A stretch of 64,000 bases of DNA from JAOUFP01 sp963801505 (GTDB lineage: Bacteria; Nitrospirota; Thermodesulfovibrionia; Thermodesulfovibrionales; UBA6898). The position numbers and the translations under genes were made by a program. The notes under the pieces were generated by a model, which saw only the letters and a program-made list of their open reading frames with translations, did no database searches and was not told where the DNA came from. This document shows positions 17,736 through 27,107 of the stretch, one piece after another. Numbering within the stretch: position 1 is the first letter of the stretch; each line of letters opens with the position of its first letter. The stretch spans positions 62,001 to 126,000 of the forward strand of contig CAWDEY010000020.1 of assembly GCA_963801505.1 (NCBI GenBank). The letters are read 5' to 3'.

Positions 17736-18962
17736 TCATGCACGAGTTGGCCTTCTCATTTTACCGCCCCTGGGGATTATTGCAATTCCCGAGGTGTCAA
17801 TATGGCACCTGAAACGGTCTTTATCAGGTTCATACCCAATTCTTTCGCCTTCGTCGATTACATTCAATTTGTCCACAATCACGTTTTTAAGGCTGCAACC
17901 TTTTCTTAAGGTGACCCTGTCCATGATTATGGAGTTTTCTACAGTAACACCATTTTCTATAATCACTCCGCTTCTGATAACTGAATTGAGGACCTTGGCC
18001 CTATGTATTACCGTACCCTCACCTATAATACTGTTTCTTATGTCACCTTTCAGTATTTTTGCTGCAGGACCTTCAGAGCCTGAATGGTGGATCGGCCATA
18101 AACCGTTATCGAGTTCAAACTTCGGGAATTCACCCAGCATATCCATATGAGCGTCATAAAAAGCTGAAATGGTGCCTACATCGCGCCAATAACCCTCTTC
18201 CTCGTAGGGACTGGTCCCGGGTATGACATTTGTAGAAAAATCATACGCGAACACCTGACCGGACTCGACCAGGCTCGGAATCACATGGGCTCCGAAATCG
18301 TGCTGTTTTTTCTTTTGGGCCTTTCCCAGAGATTCCAGCATCACATCTTTATTAAAGATATAATTTCCCATCGATACATAAGCATATTTTGGGTTGTCAG
18401 TCATGGGTATCGGCTTTTTCGGTTTTTCCTGGAAGCCTATGATCCTCTTTTCGCTGTCAGTAATTATGACGCCAAAGGCTGATGCCTGCTCAATAGGAAC
18501 AGGTCTTGCCGCAACAGTCACAACAGCATTATTTTTAATATGGAAATCGATCATCTGCCTGACATCCATCCTGTAGACATGATCAGCTCCGAAGATGATC
18601 ACCAGTTCCGGATTCAGCTCGCGCATTACACCGATATTCTGAAAAACAGCGTCAGCAGTCCCCTGAAACCATTCAGGTCCCATGCGCATCTGAGGCGGCA
18701 CTACAGTTACAAAATGGTCCTTGATTACAGAAGAAAGCACCCAGTTTTTCCTTACATGATCAATCAGTGATTGGGATTTATACTGGACGAGAAGATAGAT
18801 GGAATAGATGCGGGAATTGACCAGATTGCTCAGAACAAAGTCGACTATCCGGTATTGACCGCCAAAGGGCACAGATGGTTTTGACCTGAATGATGTCAGC
18901 GGAAAAAGCCTTTCCCCTTTTCCGCCTGCAAGCACAAATGCGAGAATCTTTGGATGTGGCAT
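17736..18962 (-). CDS. glgC: Glucose-1-phosphate adenylyltransferase
   Basis: Makes ADP-glucose from ATP and glucose-1-phosphate, the committed step of bacterial glycogen synthesis. FVLAGGKGERLFPLTSFRSK is the nucleotide-binding signature. FQGTADAVFQNI, GADHVYRMD and GFQEKPKKP are further GlgC signatures, with the substrate Lys in the last. A left-handed beta-helix tail starts near residue 295 (ILKGDIRNSIIGEGTVI). At 408 aa it is standard length. GGAGG precedes the ATG. Its product feeds glgA at 5.4-6.9 kb; the adjacent malQ at 19.1 kb acts on the polymer. Allosteric control by glycolytic intermediates is usual for the family. Confidence 0.96.
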   Translation of the reverse strand: MPHPKILAFVLAGGKGERLFPLTSFRSKPSVPFGGQYRIVDFVLSNLVNSRIYSIYLLVQYKSQSLIDHVRKNWVLSSVIKDHFVTVVPPQMRMGPEWFQGTADAVFQNIGVMRELNPELVIIFGADHVYRMDVRQMIDFHIKNNAVVTVAARPVPIEQASAFGVIITDSEKRIIGFQEKPKKPIPMTDNPKYAYVSMGNYIFNKDVMLESLGKAQKKKQHDFGAHVIPSLVESGQVFAYDFSTNVIPGTSPYEEEGYWRDVGTISAFYDAHMDMLGEFPKFELDNGLWPIHHSGSEGPAAKILKGDIRNSIIGEGTVIHRAKVLNSVIRSGVIIENGVTVENSIIMDRVTLRKGCSLKNVIVDKLNVIDEGERIGYEPDKDRFRCHIDTSGIAIIPRGGKMRRPTRA

Positions 18963-19055
18963 TCTACCTCCGCTTTTATATATTTCTTAAAATGCGACAA
19001 TAAAAAAGATTGTTACTGTTTTTTAATATTATACACATAAGCAGACAATCAGGCA

Positions 19056-21299
19056 TTACTTCCCGGTTATTTTTTCATCAAACAGACATGAAAGGCCGGA
19101 GAATCTTTGATCTTTCAATATATCTTCCAGTGAATATGGCGTTTTCTGAATCCAGTTTGGATGTGAATCAACAGTACCCGGCAGGTTCTGCTGGTCCAGG
19201 GTCCCGATTATATCGTCCAGACTTACAAGGAGAAGCCTGCAGGGAGATTTCGCGAGATAGCAGTATATGGCAATACAGAGCTCATGTGTCATATCAGGTA
19301 TCAATCCGGGGTATTCAGGAAAATCATCCGGAATAATCCCTTCTGCCTTCAAGACAGAGAGGATGAGGCCTTTATCTCTCTCCCTCGTGATAACATCGCT
19401 TTTCCATGCCTCCTCATCTCTATAAATGCCCAGCTGTTTTTTTACCTCAATATCGCGGCCTGCCCAGTAACCATATATTGTTGGAAGGTCATGTGTTGTA
19501 ATGGCGCAAAGGGCCATGACAGGATATTGTTCAGGGGCCTTAAATGATGGATCAGGGTAGTTTCTCTCAAAATAAAAAAGCCTGTAGGAAAGCATCTGAA
19601 AAGCCTGCAGCATCTCCCTGAAGGCATCGTCTATTGTGCCAAGATCTTCGGCTATGACAATCGTTTTGTTCCTTTGACTTTCGAGCGCTATGATCCTGAG
19701 AAGGTCAACGGCAGGCTGCAGCAGGTATGCTCCATTTTCAGGAGACATACCGGCCGGTATCCAAAAAAGTCTGTACAAGCCAAGGGCATGGTCAATTCTC
19801 AATGCTCCGGCATGCTTCATATTTTTTCTGATCGTTTCAATAAATAATTCATAGCCTGATTCCCTGAGAAAGTCAGGGACCATAGGAGGAAATCCCCAGT
19901 TTTGTCCGCAAGGGTTAAAATCATCAGGCGGTGCGCCTACATCAGCATCTCCGATTATCTCCTGGTAATTCCAGGCATCACTACCCCCGGCAACAGCACC
20001 TACAGCCAGATCATGATACAGGCCAATCTTCATCCCTGTCTCTTTGCAAAGACCCGATATTTTCAGAAGCTGATCATTAATAAGCCATTGAATATATATG
20101 TAATACAGCACTTCTTTTTCATGGTCTTTTCTGAAGGCAATAGCAGCGCCGCCTTTTGGATCATGATATTCAGCAGGCCATTCCTGCCATGAATACACAT
20201 TTTTTTCCTTTATAAATATGTCCTGGATTGCAAGAAAGGTCGCGAAAGGCCCTACGCACTTCCCTTCAACAGAGAGGTATTGGCTGAATTCCCTGTCCCG
20301 TTCCGTGTTCCTTTTATAGTGTCTTTCATGAAAAATTTCAAAGGCACGTCTTAGTATCTGTTCTTTGATTTGTCCGGCCTTTTCATAATTTATACGGTCG
20401 GTCTTTCTCAGTTTACGTATTTTTTTTCTGAAAGATTCCCGTTTGATGAATTCCCGGATTTCATCAGACTCTATTACCTCAGGGATTGCTTCTATGTCCA
20501 GATAAATATAATTCTTATACAGTCTGCTTATCGGGGAGTAAGGACTGACGCCATGAGGATGCGTATTGGGGATTGCATGCAAAGGGTTCAGGCCGATAAA
20601 ATCAGCCTTTAAACCAGCCATCATATTTACAATTTTCTCCAGATCTTTGAAATCCCCTATTCCCCAGGAACGTTTTGATTGCAGAGAATAGAGGTTGACG
20701 GACAAACCCCATGTCTTTGAAGTATCTGAATCAGGCGGAAGATAACAGACATCAGGAGTTAATATAAGTCTTGTCTTTTTTCGTATTGTTCCGGGTCTAT
20801 TCTGCAGGATATCCGGAAGCCTGCATTCTATGTCAGCTGTATAATAGCCGGCATTTCTATGTGCTTCATCTGAAATTAGTATTTTTATATATCTGTTGTT
20901 GTCTATTGTTCTTTCGTCTGCAATATTAATGTCATTGCCAAAAACCCGAAAACTGTTACTCAGGCCATTTTCATCCTCTATAACACAGCTAATCTCCAGA
21001 TTGTTCTCTTCTCCCGCTGCAACAGGAATATAAACAGGAATTTTCAAGGGCTGGGCATTGACGGATGCGACAAAAACCGGTTCAGTAAAACTTGTCCACG
21101 GCCTGGATTTCCGGTCGTTGATTTCTCTTGCTATGACATCATCAGATTCAATATCTATCCTCATCGCCTTGAGCATGGCCTTTTTCGTCTCAAGGGAAGC
21201 GATGTGAAGTTTTCCGAAAATATCCCAGAATTCAGGGAGAATGCCGCACAGCCCTGACAGTTCGTTAATCATTTCAGCTGTATGTTGGTTTATTTCCAT
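19056..21299 (-). CDS. malQ: 4-alpha-glucanotransferase (amylomaltase, GH77)
   Basis: Transfers alpha-1,4-glucan segments between acceptors during maltodextrin or glycogen turnover. GLNPLHAIPNTHPHGVSPYS is the GH77 N-terminal signature. ALRIDHALGLYRLFWIPAG contains the nucleophile Asp, VIAEDLGTID the acid/base Glu, and TTHDLPTIYGYW the third carboxylate. The 747-aa protein has the N-terminal extension seen in proteobacterial MalQ. I placed the start at the ATG at 21299 (MEINQHTAEM) because GAAAGGT lies 8 nt upstream. The longer frame from 21344 would begin inside a family A repeat. It is followed by glgC after a 93-nt gap. Confidence 0.93.
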   Translation of the reverse strand: MEINQHTAEMINELSGLCGILPEFWDIFGKLHIASLETKKAMLKAMRIDIESDDVIAREINDRKSRPWTSFTEPVFVASVNAQPLKIPVYIPVAAGEENNLEISCVIEDENGLSNSFRVFGNDINIADERTIDNNRYIKILISDEAHRNAGYYTADIECRLPDILQNRPGTIRKKTRLILTPDVCYLPPDSDTSKTWGLSVNLYSLQSKRSWGIGDFKDLEKIVNMMAGLKADFIGLNPLHAIPNTHPHGVSPYSPISRLYKNYIYLDIEAIPEVIESDEIREFIKRESFRKKIRKLRKTDRINYEKAGQIKEQILRRAFEIFHERHYKRNTERDREFSQYLSVEGKCVGPFATFLAIQDIFIKEKNVYSWQEWPAEYHDPKGGAAIAFRKDHEKEVLYYIYIQWLINDQLLKISGLCKETGMKIGLYHDLAVGAVAGGSDAWNYQEIIGDADVGAPPDDFNPCGQNWGFPPMVPDFLRESGYELFIETIRKNMKHAGALRIDHALGLYRLFWIPAGMSPENGAYLLQPAVDLLRIIALESQRNKTIVIAEDLGTIDDAFREMLQAFQMLSYRLFYFERNYPDPSFKAPEQYPVMALCAITTHDLPTIYGYWAGRDIEVKKQLGIYRDEEAWKSDVITRERDKGLILSVLKAEGIIPDDFPEYPGLIPDMTHELCIAIYCYLAKSPCRLLLVSLDDIIGTLDQQNLPGTVDSHPNWIQKTPYSLEDILKDQRFSGLSCLFDEKITGK

Positions 21300-21326
21300 T
21301 TTGAAATACCTTTCATAATTGATAAA

Positions 21327-21463
21327 CTCGTAAAAAGTCGTCATTCCCGCGAAGGCGGGAATCCAGAGGCGCGCAACTCCTTAAAATGGATTCCCCGATT
21401 AAAGACTTCGGGCCAATAGTAGGCGCCTTAAGCGAATGACAATCTTGAAAAGGTTTTTTTACG
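21327..21463. repeat. Palindromic intergenic repeat, family A copy 1
   Basis: Contains the widespread core GTCATTCCCGCGAAGGCGGG followed by AATCCAG. Its outer ends are inverted (CTCGTAAAAAG.TCGTCATTC on the left; GAATGAC and TTTTTTTACGAC on the right). Related cores occur at 25455-25541 and 36523-36651. Non-coding, MITE-like. Confidence 0.75.
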
Positions 21464-21989
21464 ACATTGTCATAATTGTACCACAATAATATGGTGAGAT
21501 TTATAGAAACAATATCTTTAGAAAGTCAGGAAATGGAAAGGCTTAAGGAAAACAGTCTTGAAGTTATTAACGGCCTCAAAATAGTAACAGCATTGCCCTC
21601 ACTCCTGTCCGGAATGTTTATTCCGTTGCCTGCGGCCATCTATTACAACCCAGCCGGCCGAGCCTGTTCCGGTCAATCCCGCCGCCCTATCGTCGAGTCA
21701 GGGTAGAAGGTAAAGGGCGGCGTGGCAGATATTATACACTCTGTGGATTGAATCAGTGTCAAGAAAAAAGTCTCTTATTCCCTTTCTACTCCACACCATT
21801 GTTTTATATCCAGAAGATGTTTGTTTCAAGGGGTTAATCGTCTACGCGATTCCCCTGGCAACATCGCACTGGCACTATTCCGATAGGTCATAAGTTACAG
21901 ATCGAACCCCAATGTCTATCGGGCAGTTATTTGCAGAATTCATGTCGAAATTATCGCAAAAACCATTTGCAACAATTCACGCTGCGTTT
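21464..21989. other. Intergenic region without a convincing gene
   Basis: 526 bp between the family A repeat and the MFS gene stop. A short open frame at 21476-21706 has no Shine-Dalgarno sequence and no recognisable domain. A GC-rich palindrome-like patch lies at 21650-21730 (CCGCCGCCC and GGGCGGCG arms). The stretch 21835-21925 superficially resembles a tRNA T-arm but no cloverleaf can be drawn. Confidence 0.4.
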
Positions 21990-23294
21990 TCAAATGTTTT
22001 TTCTTTTTATACGAGAACCAATATTTTTGCGGCTTAGAAAATAAACTGTGGAAGCCCCAAGGACGCAGAAAAGGCCGCCTGCCTGCAAGGCGGGGCCCGA
22101 ACCAGTCCTTTGGGCGATGACGCCCATCCAAAAGCTTCCGATGGGCATGCTCCCGCCGAAGACCAGTGCCCAAATGCCCATCAGCCTTCCCCGCAGATGA
22201 TCAGGGGATTGGGTTTGGATGATGCTATTTCCAATGGAAAAAAATAAGATGATGCCGAATCCGGCGAAGAAAAGAAGGAAGGCCGCGCCAACCGGGTGAT
22301 GCATAAACCCGAAAAGAATGATGAAAGCTCCATAAATGCCCGTGCCAATATAAAGCGTTTTAACGCGGACGATACGGGACCCCTGTGCGGCAACGACTAA
22401 CGCGGCGGTACAGGCGCCGAGGCCATTGATGGCCAAAAGCCAGCCATAGCCCTGGGCATCCATTCCTAATTGTGTTACCACGAAGGCAGGTAGCTGGGAT
22501 TGGTAGGCCCAGCCTCCCAGTCCCATGATGAAGAGCAGGGCCATTGACTGGGCCATGGTGGAATTTGTTTTCAAATACTTGAACCCTTCCAGGGTATATT
22601 TCCAGTCGGCTTTCACCTTTTTAGGCGCGTAGTGCGATGCAGGAAGCTGGATCTTGTGAATTGCGTAAAGAACCGCCAAATAACTCATGGCATCCAATAA
22701 AAAGCACCAGGCAGCCCCGAAAAAAGCCAGTAAAAGACCTCCAATAGCGGGGCCGATGACCCGGGTGGAATTCACCATGGCGCTGTTGAGTGCTATAGCG
22801 TTCACTAAATCTCTTTTGCCCACCAGCTCCACCATGAGGGTCTGCCGGGAGGGAAGCTCAAATGCAACGAATAACCCCCAAAGTGCGGAAAAAAACATTA
22901 GATAGGCAATGTGAACGGGACCACGGAACAACATGACGGCCAAAGCCAATGAGGACAATAGTGAAAACCAACTAGTCAAGGTAAAAATCCGGATTTTGGG
23001 AATACGGTCGGCCAGAGAACCGGCATAAACGGCGAAGAGGAAAATGGGAAGGGAGCCGAGCACGAAAACAATGCCCAGCAAAAATTCCGAATGGGTGAAC
23101 TGAAATGCAACCCATCCTAATGCGGCAGTGCGGGTCCAGGTGCCGATCAGTGAAACTGTTTGCCCCAAATAAAAATAGCGGTAATTAGGATTGCGTAAGG
23201 CGGAATAAATTTTATGCCACCCTTTGGACGGGGGCAGCCCCGCATTATTTGCCTCAGCTTGTTGCAATGTTTCCCGGGAGTTTTCTGAACTCAA
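21990..23294 (-). CDS. MFS exporter, EntS/MFS_3 family
   Basis: A 434-aa protein with 10-12 hydrophobic helices. The opening LRNPNYRYFYLGQTVSLIGT, then GSLADRIPKIRI between TM2 and TM3 and ELPSRQTLMVELVGKRDLVN after TM4, are signatures of the enterobactin exporter/macrolide efflux MFS_3 family. SPDHLRGRLMGIWALVFGG is the matching motif in the second half. It would use the proton gradient to expel small hydrophobic or siderophore-like compounds. The start is TTG with GGGGGA about 5 nt upstream. It has no gene partner, and its base composition does not obviously differ from its neighbours. The substrate is unknown. Confidence 0.88.
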   Translation of the reverse strand: MSSENSRETLQQAEANNAGLPPSKGWHKIYSALRNPNYRYFYLGQTVSLIGTWTRTAALGWVAFQFTHSEFLLGIVFVLGSLPIFLFAVYAGSLADRIPKIRIFTLTSWFSLLSSLALAVMLFRGPVHIAYLMFFSALWGLFVAFELPSRQTLMVELVGKRDLVNAIALNSAMVNSTRVIGPAIGGLLLAFFGAAWCFLLDAMSYLAVLYAIHKIQLPASHYAPKKVKADWKYTLEGFKYLKTNSTMAQSMALLFIMGLGGWAYQSQLPAFVVTQLGMDAQGYGWLLAINGLGACTAALVVAAQGSRIVRVKTLYIGTGIYGAFIILFGFMHHPVGAAFLLFFAGFGIILFFSIGNSIIQTQSPDHLRGRLMGIWALVFGGSMPIGSFWMGVIAQRTGSGPALQAGGLFCVLGASTVYFLSRKNIGSRIKRKNI

Positions 23295-23689
23295 TTATTC
23301 CCCCTGCTTTGCAATGAATGCATTCACGGCAAGGACCGTTGCTTGTGTTGGAAAAATCTTCTCGGTGAGAACACGGTAAACTTCCTGATCTGCTCTGTAC
23401 ATTACATCTCCCAATGCTTCTATTTATTCGAATAAAGATAGAATTAACCAGCGGGCATGCAAATCTTTACTAAAAACTGAAAAGTTTTTAACCCGTCTGC
23501 ATTTCTCAAGCAAGACTTCCACTTGCTCGACACAATTATATCACGGCTGATATGTGAGAAATTCAAGGATCTGAAAAATCTGTAGGGCTTTCTTCGTTTG
23601 CCATCAGTCGCTAGTAACACCTTGTACCCCGCAAAACATTCGATTGTCGATGATATGAGTATTACAACTGGCATAAAATAATTTTTTTC

Positions 23690-23719
23690 TTGACATTGAT
23701 CTAGCCCTAAGAGTATAAA
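23690..23719 (+). promoter_or_regulatory. Strong sigma-70 promoter
   Basis: TTGACA (23690-23695), an 18-nt spacer, TATAAA (23714-23719), reading toward the small exported ORF at 23834. Confidence 0.6.
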
Positions 23720-23833
23720 AAAACTGCCAACTTGTGGAGAAGGGGACACCACAGAGGAGGGGGGCTTGTCGTCATCTAATAATCACTATTTTTCTTTAAC
23801 GGGTTACTTATAATGAAAATAGGAGGATTATCT

Positions 23834-24014
23834 ATGAGAGCATCAAAAAAATTGCTTCTTTCCCTTGTGGTCGGTTTTTGCATGATAAGTCTTAAGCTTG
23901 GATCCAACAACTCTGAGTGGAACATATTATACTCAGGCAGCAGACAGCAGCGTTAATGGTATTACTACTGGTTTTTATGGTTCTGCCAGCCTTGTTTCAT
24001 GTTCAGATTGGTAG
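23834..24014 (+). pseudogene. Small exported protein, apparently frameshifted
   Basis: AGGAGG and a good promoter precede an ATG that opens a signal peptide (MRASKKLLLSLVVGFCMISL). The original frame stops after 40 codons. A one-base shift near 23893 instead reads LDPTTLSGTYYTQAADSS then VNGITTGFYGSASLVSCSDW and stops at 24014. The second frame has the composition of a mature secreted protein, so the gene is probably a frameshifted or truncated exported polypeptide of about 60 aa. I do not recognise the family. Nothing else convincing is seen between 23295 and 24236. Confidence 0.45.
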
Positions 24015-24236
24015 AAAACGGAGGATTCTTGTATTAAGAAAAAGGATTTGGCTTCCCTTATTAATTTTTTTGGTATTTGATATACAATTTGTAATATAAC
24101 CTACTGGCAAATGAATGACGTCTCGGCGCAACAAGTGATTTGTTCGTGTGGGTGAACTTAGCGCTTATATTTTTGATTTCTATTAATAATCTTTAGAATA
24201 GTCGTCAGCCTTCCAGTGAGCAGTAGGAGGTGTAAT

Positions 24237-25178
24237 CTATCCGGCGGAGTCCGTGCTGCTTGTTTTTTCTTCACGGTCCAGAGGTATATCGTCCCATGAA
24301 GCAGGGTCAGATAATGGCTCAAGATGGGTCATTACTGTGGTGTTTTTCAATGCAGCCCGGATATCATCCTCCATATGTTCCAGGAGTTTATGTCCGCGGT
24401 CAACGGTCCAATCGCCAGGGACAAGGACATGGAGTGATACAAAGCGGCGGGAACCAGCCTGACGCGTGCGAAGTGCATGGCACTGAATATCCTTTTGACA
24501 ATGTAGGTCTAATATTTTTTGTATCGTGTTTATATCTTCAGCAGGCAGTGCTGTATCCATCAGTCCCAATACAGATTCACGCACAATCCGTGTCCCTGAC
24601 CAGACAATATTCCCTGCTACAAGAAATGCGACGATCGGGTCTAACCGCTCCCATCCTGTAAGCGCCACAGCTCCAACTCCGACCAGGACACCTATTGATG
24701 TCCATACATCGGTCAGAAGGTGCTGTGCATTGGCCTTAAGTGTAATCGAGTTATGTTTTTTCGCAGCTTTTAAAAGAACAAGAGCCACAAACAGGTTTAC
24801 CAGTGAGGCTGCAACAGAAACAGAAAGCCCAAGTCCTATTTGTTCAAGCGGCTTAGGGGAAATAAGACGCGGTACTGCTGTTACAGCAATGCTGATGGCA
24901 GCTATCAGGATCAAGGTGCCTTCAACTCCGCTGGAGAAGTACTCGGCTTTGCTGTGTCCGTAGGCATGGTCTTCATCAGCAGGCCGTGCAGCAACAGTGA
25001 GCATTGCCAGTGCCATAAGAGCTCCTGCCAGATTTACCAGGGACTCCATCGCATCAGAAAGCAGCCCTACAGAACCCGTCAGCAGATATGCAGCTGTTTT
25101 CAGGGACATAGTGACAAGAGCTGCAGAGATCGAAAGCCATGCAAAACGTGTGAGAGATGAACGGGATGATGTTGTCAT
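24237..25178 (-). CDS. Cation diffusion facilitator (CDF) metal exporter
   Basis: An inner-membrane divalent-metal/proton antiporter, 313 aa from the chosen start. TM2 carries LLSDAMESLVNLAG and TM5 LLTDVWTSIGVL, each with the metal-binding Asp pair pattern of CDF site A. DHAYGHSKAEYFSSGVEG is the cytoplasmic loop between TM2 and TM3. The C-terminal cytosolic domain (residues about 210-290) has the usual dimer fold with HVLVPGDWTVDRGHKLLEHM. Longer frames exist, but a promoter (TTGTCA-18-TATAGT) ends 7 nt before the ATG at 25178, so I take that start and a probably leaderless mRNA. Metal (Zn, Fe, Co or Mn) is not predictable. Monocistronic. Confidence 0.9.
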   Translation of the reverse strand: MTTSSRSSLTRFAWLSISAALVTMSLKTAAYLLTGSVGLLSDAMESLVNLAGALMALAMLTVAARPADEDHAYGHSKAEYFSSGVEGTLILIAAISIAVTAVPRLISPKPLEQIGLGLSVSVAASLVNLFVALVLLKAAKKHNSITLKANAQHLLTDVWTSIGVLVGVGAVALTGWERLDPIVAFLVAGNIVWSGTRIVRESVLGLMDTALPAEDINTIQKILDLHCQKDIQCHALRTRQAGSRRFVSLHVLVPGDWTVDRGHKLLEHMEDDIRAALKNTTVMTHLEPLSDPASWDDIPLDREEKTSSTDSAG

Positions 25179-25185
25179 GTCCGAT

Positions 25186-25215
25186 ACTATAAAATAAAAG
25201 AACATCTCCTGACAA
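25186..25215 (-). promoter_or_regulatory. Promoter of the CDF gene
   Basis: TTGTCA (25215-25210), an 18-nt spacer, TATAGT (25191-25186), then 7 nt to the ATG. The same -10 hexamer and near-identical geometry as the leuA leader promoter. Confidence 0.6.
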
Positions 25216-25454
25216 TTATCCTGTGAAATATGATTGGCTCTCCTTTTATTATAAAAAGTAACAAACAGGTCGCCATATTGTGGCACTCTGAGAGCAAAAT
25301 AAAAATGACCTTAACGCACCACGGACCATGGGTGCGTAATTCGGGACAAACTGTTCAATAGTTGCGTCTGTCAAGATCTCACACAGCCTCCCATCAGTGG
25401 CCGAACCCGACACAGATGGCCGAAATATTCCGGAAAATGCTCACAAAAGCATTC

Positions 25455-25541
25455 GAGATTGGGCGGGAATCCAGTTTTTTAAAACGTTCTGCATCCCCGG
25501 GTCAAGCCCGAGGATGACAATCCTTTAATTTATACACAGAC
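25455..25541. repeat. Intergenic repeat, family A copy 2 (partial)
   Basis: GGGCGGGAATCCAG, then CATCCCCGGGTCAAGCCCGA, then GGATGACAATC and the terminal TTTATACACAGAC. It closely matches the right two-thirds of the copy at 36523-36651. The left terminal repeat is not clear, so this copy is decayed or 5'-truncated. Confidence 0.7.
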
Positions 25542-25546
25542 TCTAA

Positions 25547-26386
25547 TTACAGCCTCAGTGCTTCAAGCCTTGCAATTCTCTCTTCAACCGGGGGATGCGT
25601 GCTGAACAATTTCATCATGGCCCCTCTGGTTAAGGGATTGACTATCATCATATGAGATGTGGCAGGGGTTGCATGCATCGGTATCATCTGAGAACCCTTC
25701 TCCAGCTTGCGCAAGGCATTTGCCAAAGCCATAGGATTGCCATGAAGCCTGGCCCCGCCTTCATCAGCCGCATACTCCCTTGACCTTGAAATAGCCATTT
25801 GAATAAGCATAGCTGCTATCGGCGCAACGATCATCATAACAATAGCGACTATGGGGCTGCCGCCTCTGTCATCATCACGCCTGCCGCCGAATATCATCGC
25901 CCATTGGGCCATTTGAGCCAGGTAACTGATTGCACCGGCAATTGTTGCTGCTACAGTGCCTATCAGGATGTCCCTGTGACTTACATGAGCAAGCTCATGC
26001 GCCATGACACCAGAGAGCTCTTCTTCGGTAAGAAGCTGCATAATACCTTCAGTGGCCGCAACAGCAGCATGATTGGGGTTTCTCCCGGTAGCAAAGGCAT
26101 TAGGAGACATATCGGGGATAACATAAACCTTCGGCATCGGCATGCCGGCCTTCTGAGACAGTCTTCTGACAATCCTGTGCAGTACAGGTGCTTCAGCTTC
26201 GCTGACCTGACGCGCTTTGTACATCTTCAATACGATCTTGTCACTGAAAAAATAGGTGATGAAATTCATAAAAAAGGCGAACATCAGGGCCATGGTCATC
26301 CCCTGCCTGCCACCTAAGGCAGCACCGCCAAAAACAAGAAGCAAAGTCAGCATTACCATTAGCATTGCTGTCTTAAATATGTTCAT
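25547..26386 (-). CDS. htpX: Protease HtpX (M48B membrane zinc metalloprotease)
   Basis: Membrane-bound zinc endopeptidase in quality control of inner-membrane proteins. At 279 aa it is standard. Two N-terminal TM helices (about residues 7-25 and 30-50) are followed by VMAHELAHVSHRD, the HExxH zinc site. Two more TM helices follow near residues 145-200, and REYAADEGGARL supplies the third ligand Glu. NAFATGRNPNHAAVAATEGI is a family signature. AGGAGGACAT precedes the ATG. It is 45 nt upstream of the M67 peptidase gene's stop in the same direction of transcription, so the two may be read independently. Confidence 0.95.
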   Translation of the reverse strand: MNIFKTAMLMVMLTLLLVFGGAALGGRQGMTMALMFAFFMNFITYFFSDKIVLKMYKARQVSEAEAPVLHRIVRRLSQKAGMPMPKVYVIPDMSPNAFATGRNPNHAAVAATEGIMQLLTEEELSGVMAHELAHVSHRDILIGTVAATIAGAISYLAQMAQWAMIFGGRRDDDRGGSPIVAIVMMIVAPIAAMLIQMAISRSREYAADEGGARLHGNPMALANALRKLEKGSQMIPMHATPATSHMMIVNPLTRGAMMKLFSTHPPVEERIARLEALRL

Positions 26387-26431
26387 ATGTCCTCCTTAAA
26401 ATCCTTATCCAGTAATACTAACTACCTTTAT

Positions 26432-26869
26432 TTATTTTAGTTCATCCTCAACCGGAGCGTCAACAGAGGACCCAATCTGAACTTCTCTTACGTCTCCCTC
26501 AAAAATCCTGAATGCCATAACTTCAGGGTTGTCCCTGTCTGTAAGGCCCACTATGAGATAAAAAGTCTCCTGGTAAAAAGCAAGAGATACGTCCTTTGGA
26601 GAAGGATAGGGGCGGGAGTGCGGATGTGAATGATATATAGCGACCATTTCATGACCGCTTTTTCGCATCTCCTTCATCGCCCTGAACTGTTCCCCGGGGT
26701 CCATCATATAACTTACACTGGATTTTTCAATGTTAGTCATTCTATAAATATTTTCAGCGATATTCCCGTCCCCGGCAAGCAATCCGCATGCCTCATTCGG
26801 ATATACGGATTTACAGTGTGAAATAACCTGGTCTAACAAGTCTCTGGATAGAATTAATCGGGTAGTCAA
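26432..26869 (-). CDS. M67-family JAMM/MPN metallopeptidase
   Basis: A 145-aa single-domain zinc peptidase. IYHSHPHSRPYPSPKDV is a complete HxHx7SxxD motif, with a conserved Glu near residue 26 (NEACGLLAG). Bacterial relatives trim C-terminal extensions from ThiS/MoaD-type sulfur-carrier proteins. The ThiF-like E1 and TusA genes immediately upstream support that role. The start appears to be TTG at 26869; an upstream in-frame stop excludes longer versions. No ThiS/MoaD gene is present locally, so the substrate must be encoded elsewhere. Cytoplasmic. Confidence 0.88.
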   Translation of the reverse strand: MTTRLILSRDLLDQVISHCKSVYPNEACGLLAGDGNIAENIYRMTNIEKSSVSYMMDPGEQFRAMKEMRKSGHEMVAIYHSHPHSRPYPSPKDVSLAFYQETFYLIVGLTDRDNPEVMAFRIFEGDVREVQIGSSVDAPVEDELK

Positions 26870-26885
26870 CTTTCAATGAAAACGA

Positions 26886-27104
26886 CTCAGGTTGTTTAGA
26901 CCGTAGTCTTTTAGGACCGCTCTTCTCATTTGCGATGTCAAACCGTACATTTCGTCTTTGGGGAAATTCCTTCGTTCACGCTAGGTGAGAATCGCGACTT
27001 CATCGTCCAGTTCAAATGCTCTGAGCCTTGTGTGATCTCGCATAGTTATTCCCCCTATCCACCTAAACACCACAGACTATCTACCCGAGTAGTCAAGAAA
27101 ATTC
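26886..27104. repeat. Degenerate palindromic repeat, family C copy 3
   Basis: The left end CTCAGGTTGTTTAGACC and right end CACCTAAACACCACAGACTA plus TCTACCCGAGTAG form a weak inverted repeat. They resemble the ends of the copies at 7958 and 38166. It fills the gap between the ThiF-like and M67 genes. Confidence is limited because the match is partial. Confidence 0.4.
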
Positions 27105-27107
27105 TGA

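Noticed and set aside
21476..21706. A 76-aa frame after the family A repeat
   Set aside because: No ribosome site or domain; its second half runs through a GC-rich palindromic patch.
21835..21925. Possible tRNA on the minus strand (GGGGTTCGATCT resembles a T-arm)
   Set aside because: No acceptor, D or anticodon stems can be paired at the required spacing.
23444..23752. A 102-aa minus-strand frame upstream of the small exported ORF
   Set aside because: It covers the strong plus-strand promoter at 23690-23719 and has no recognisable sequence features.
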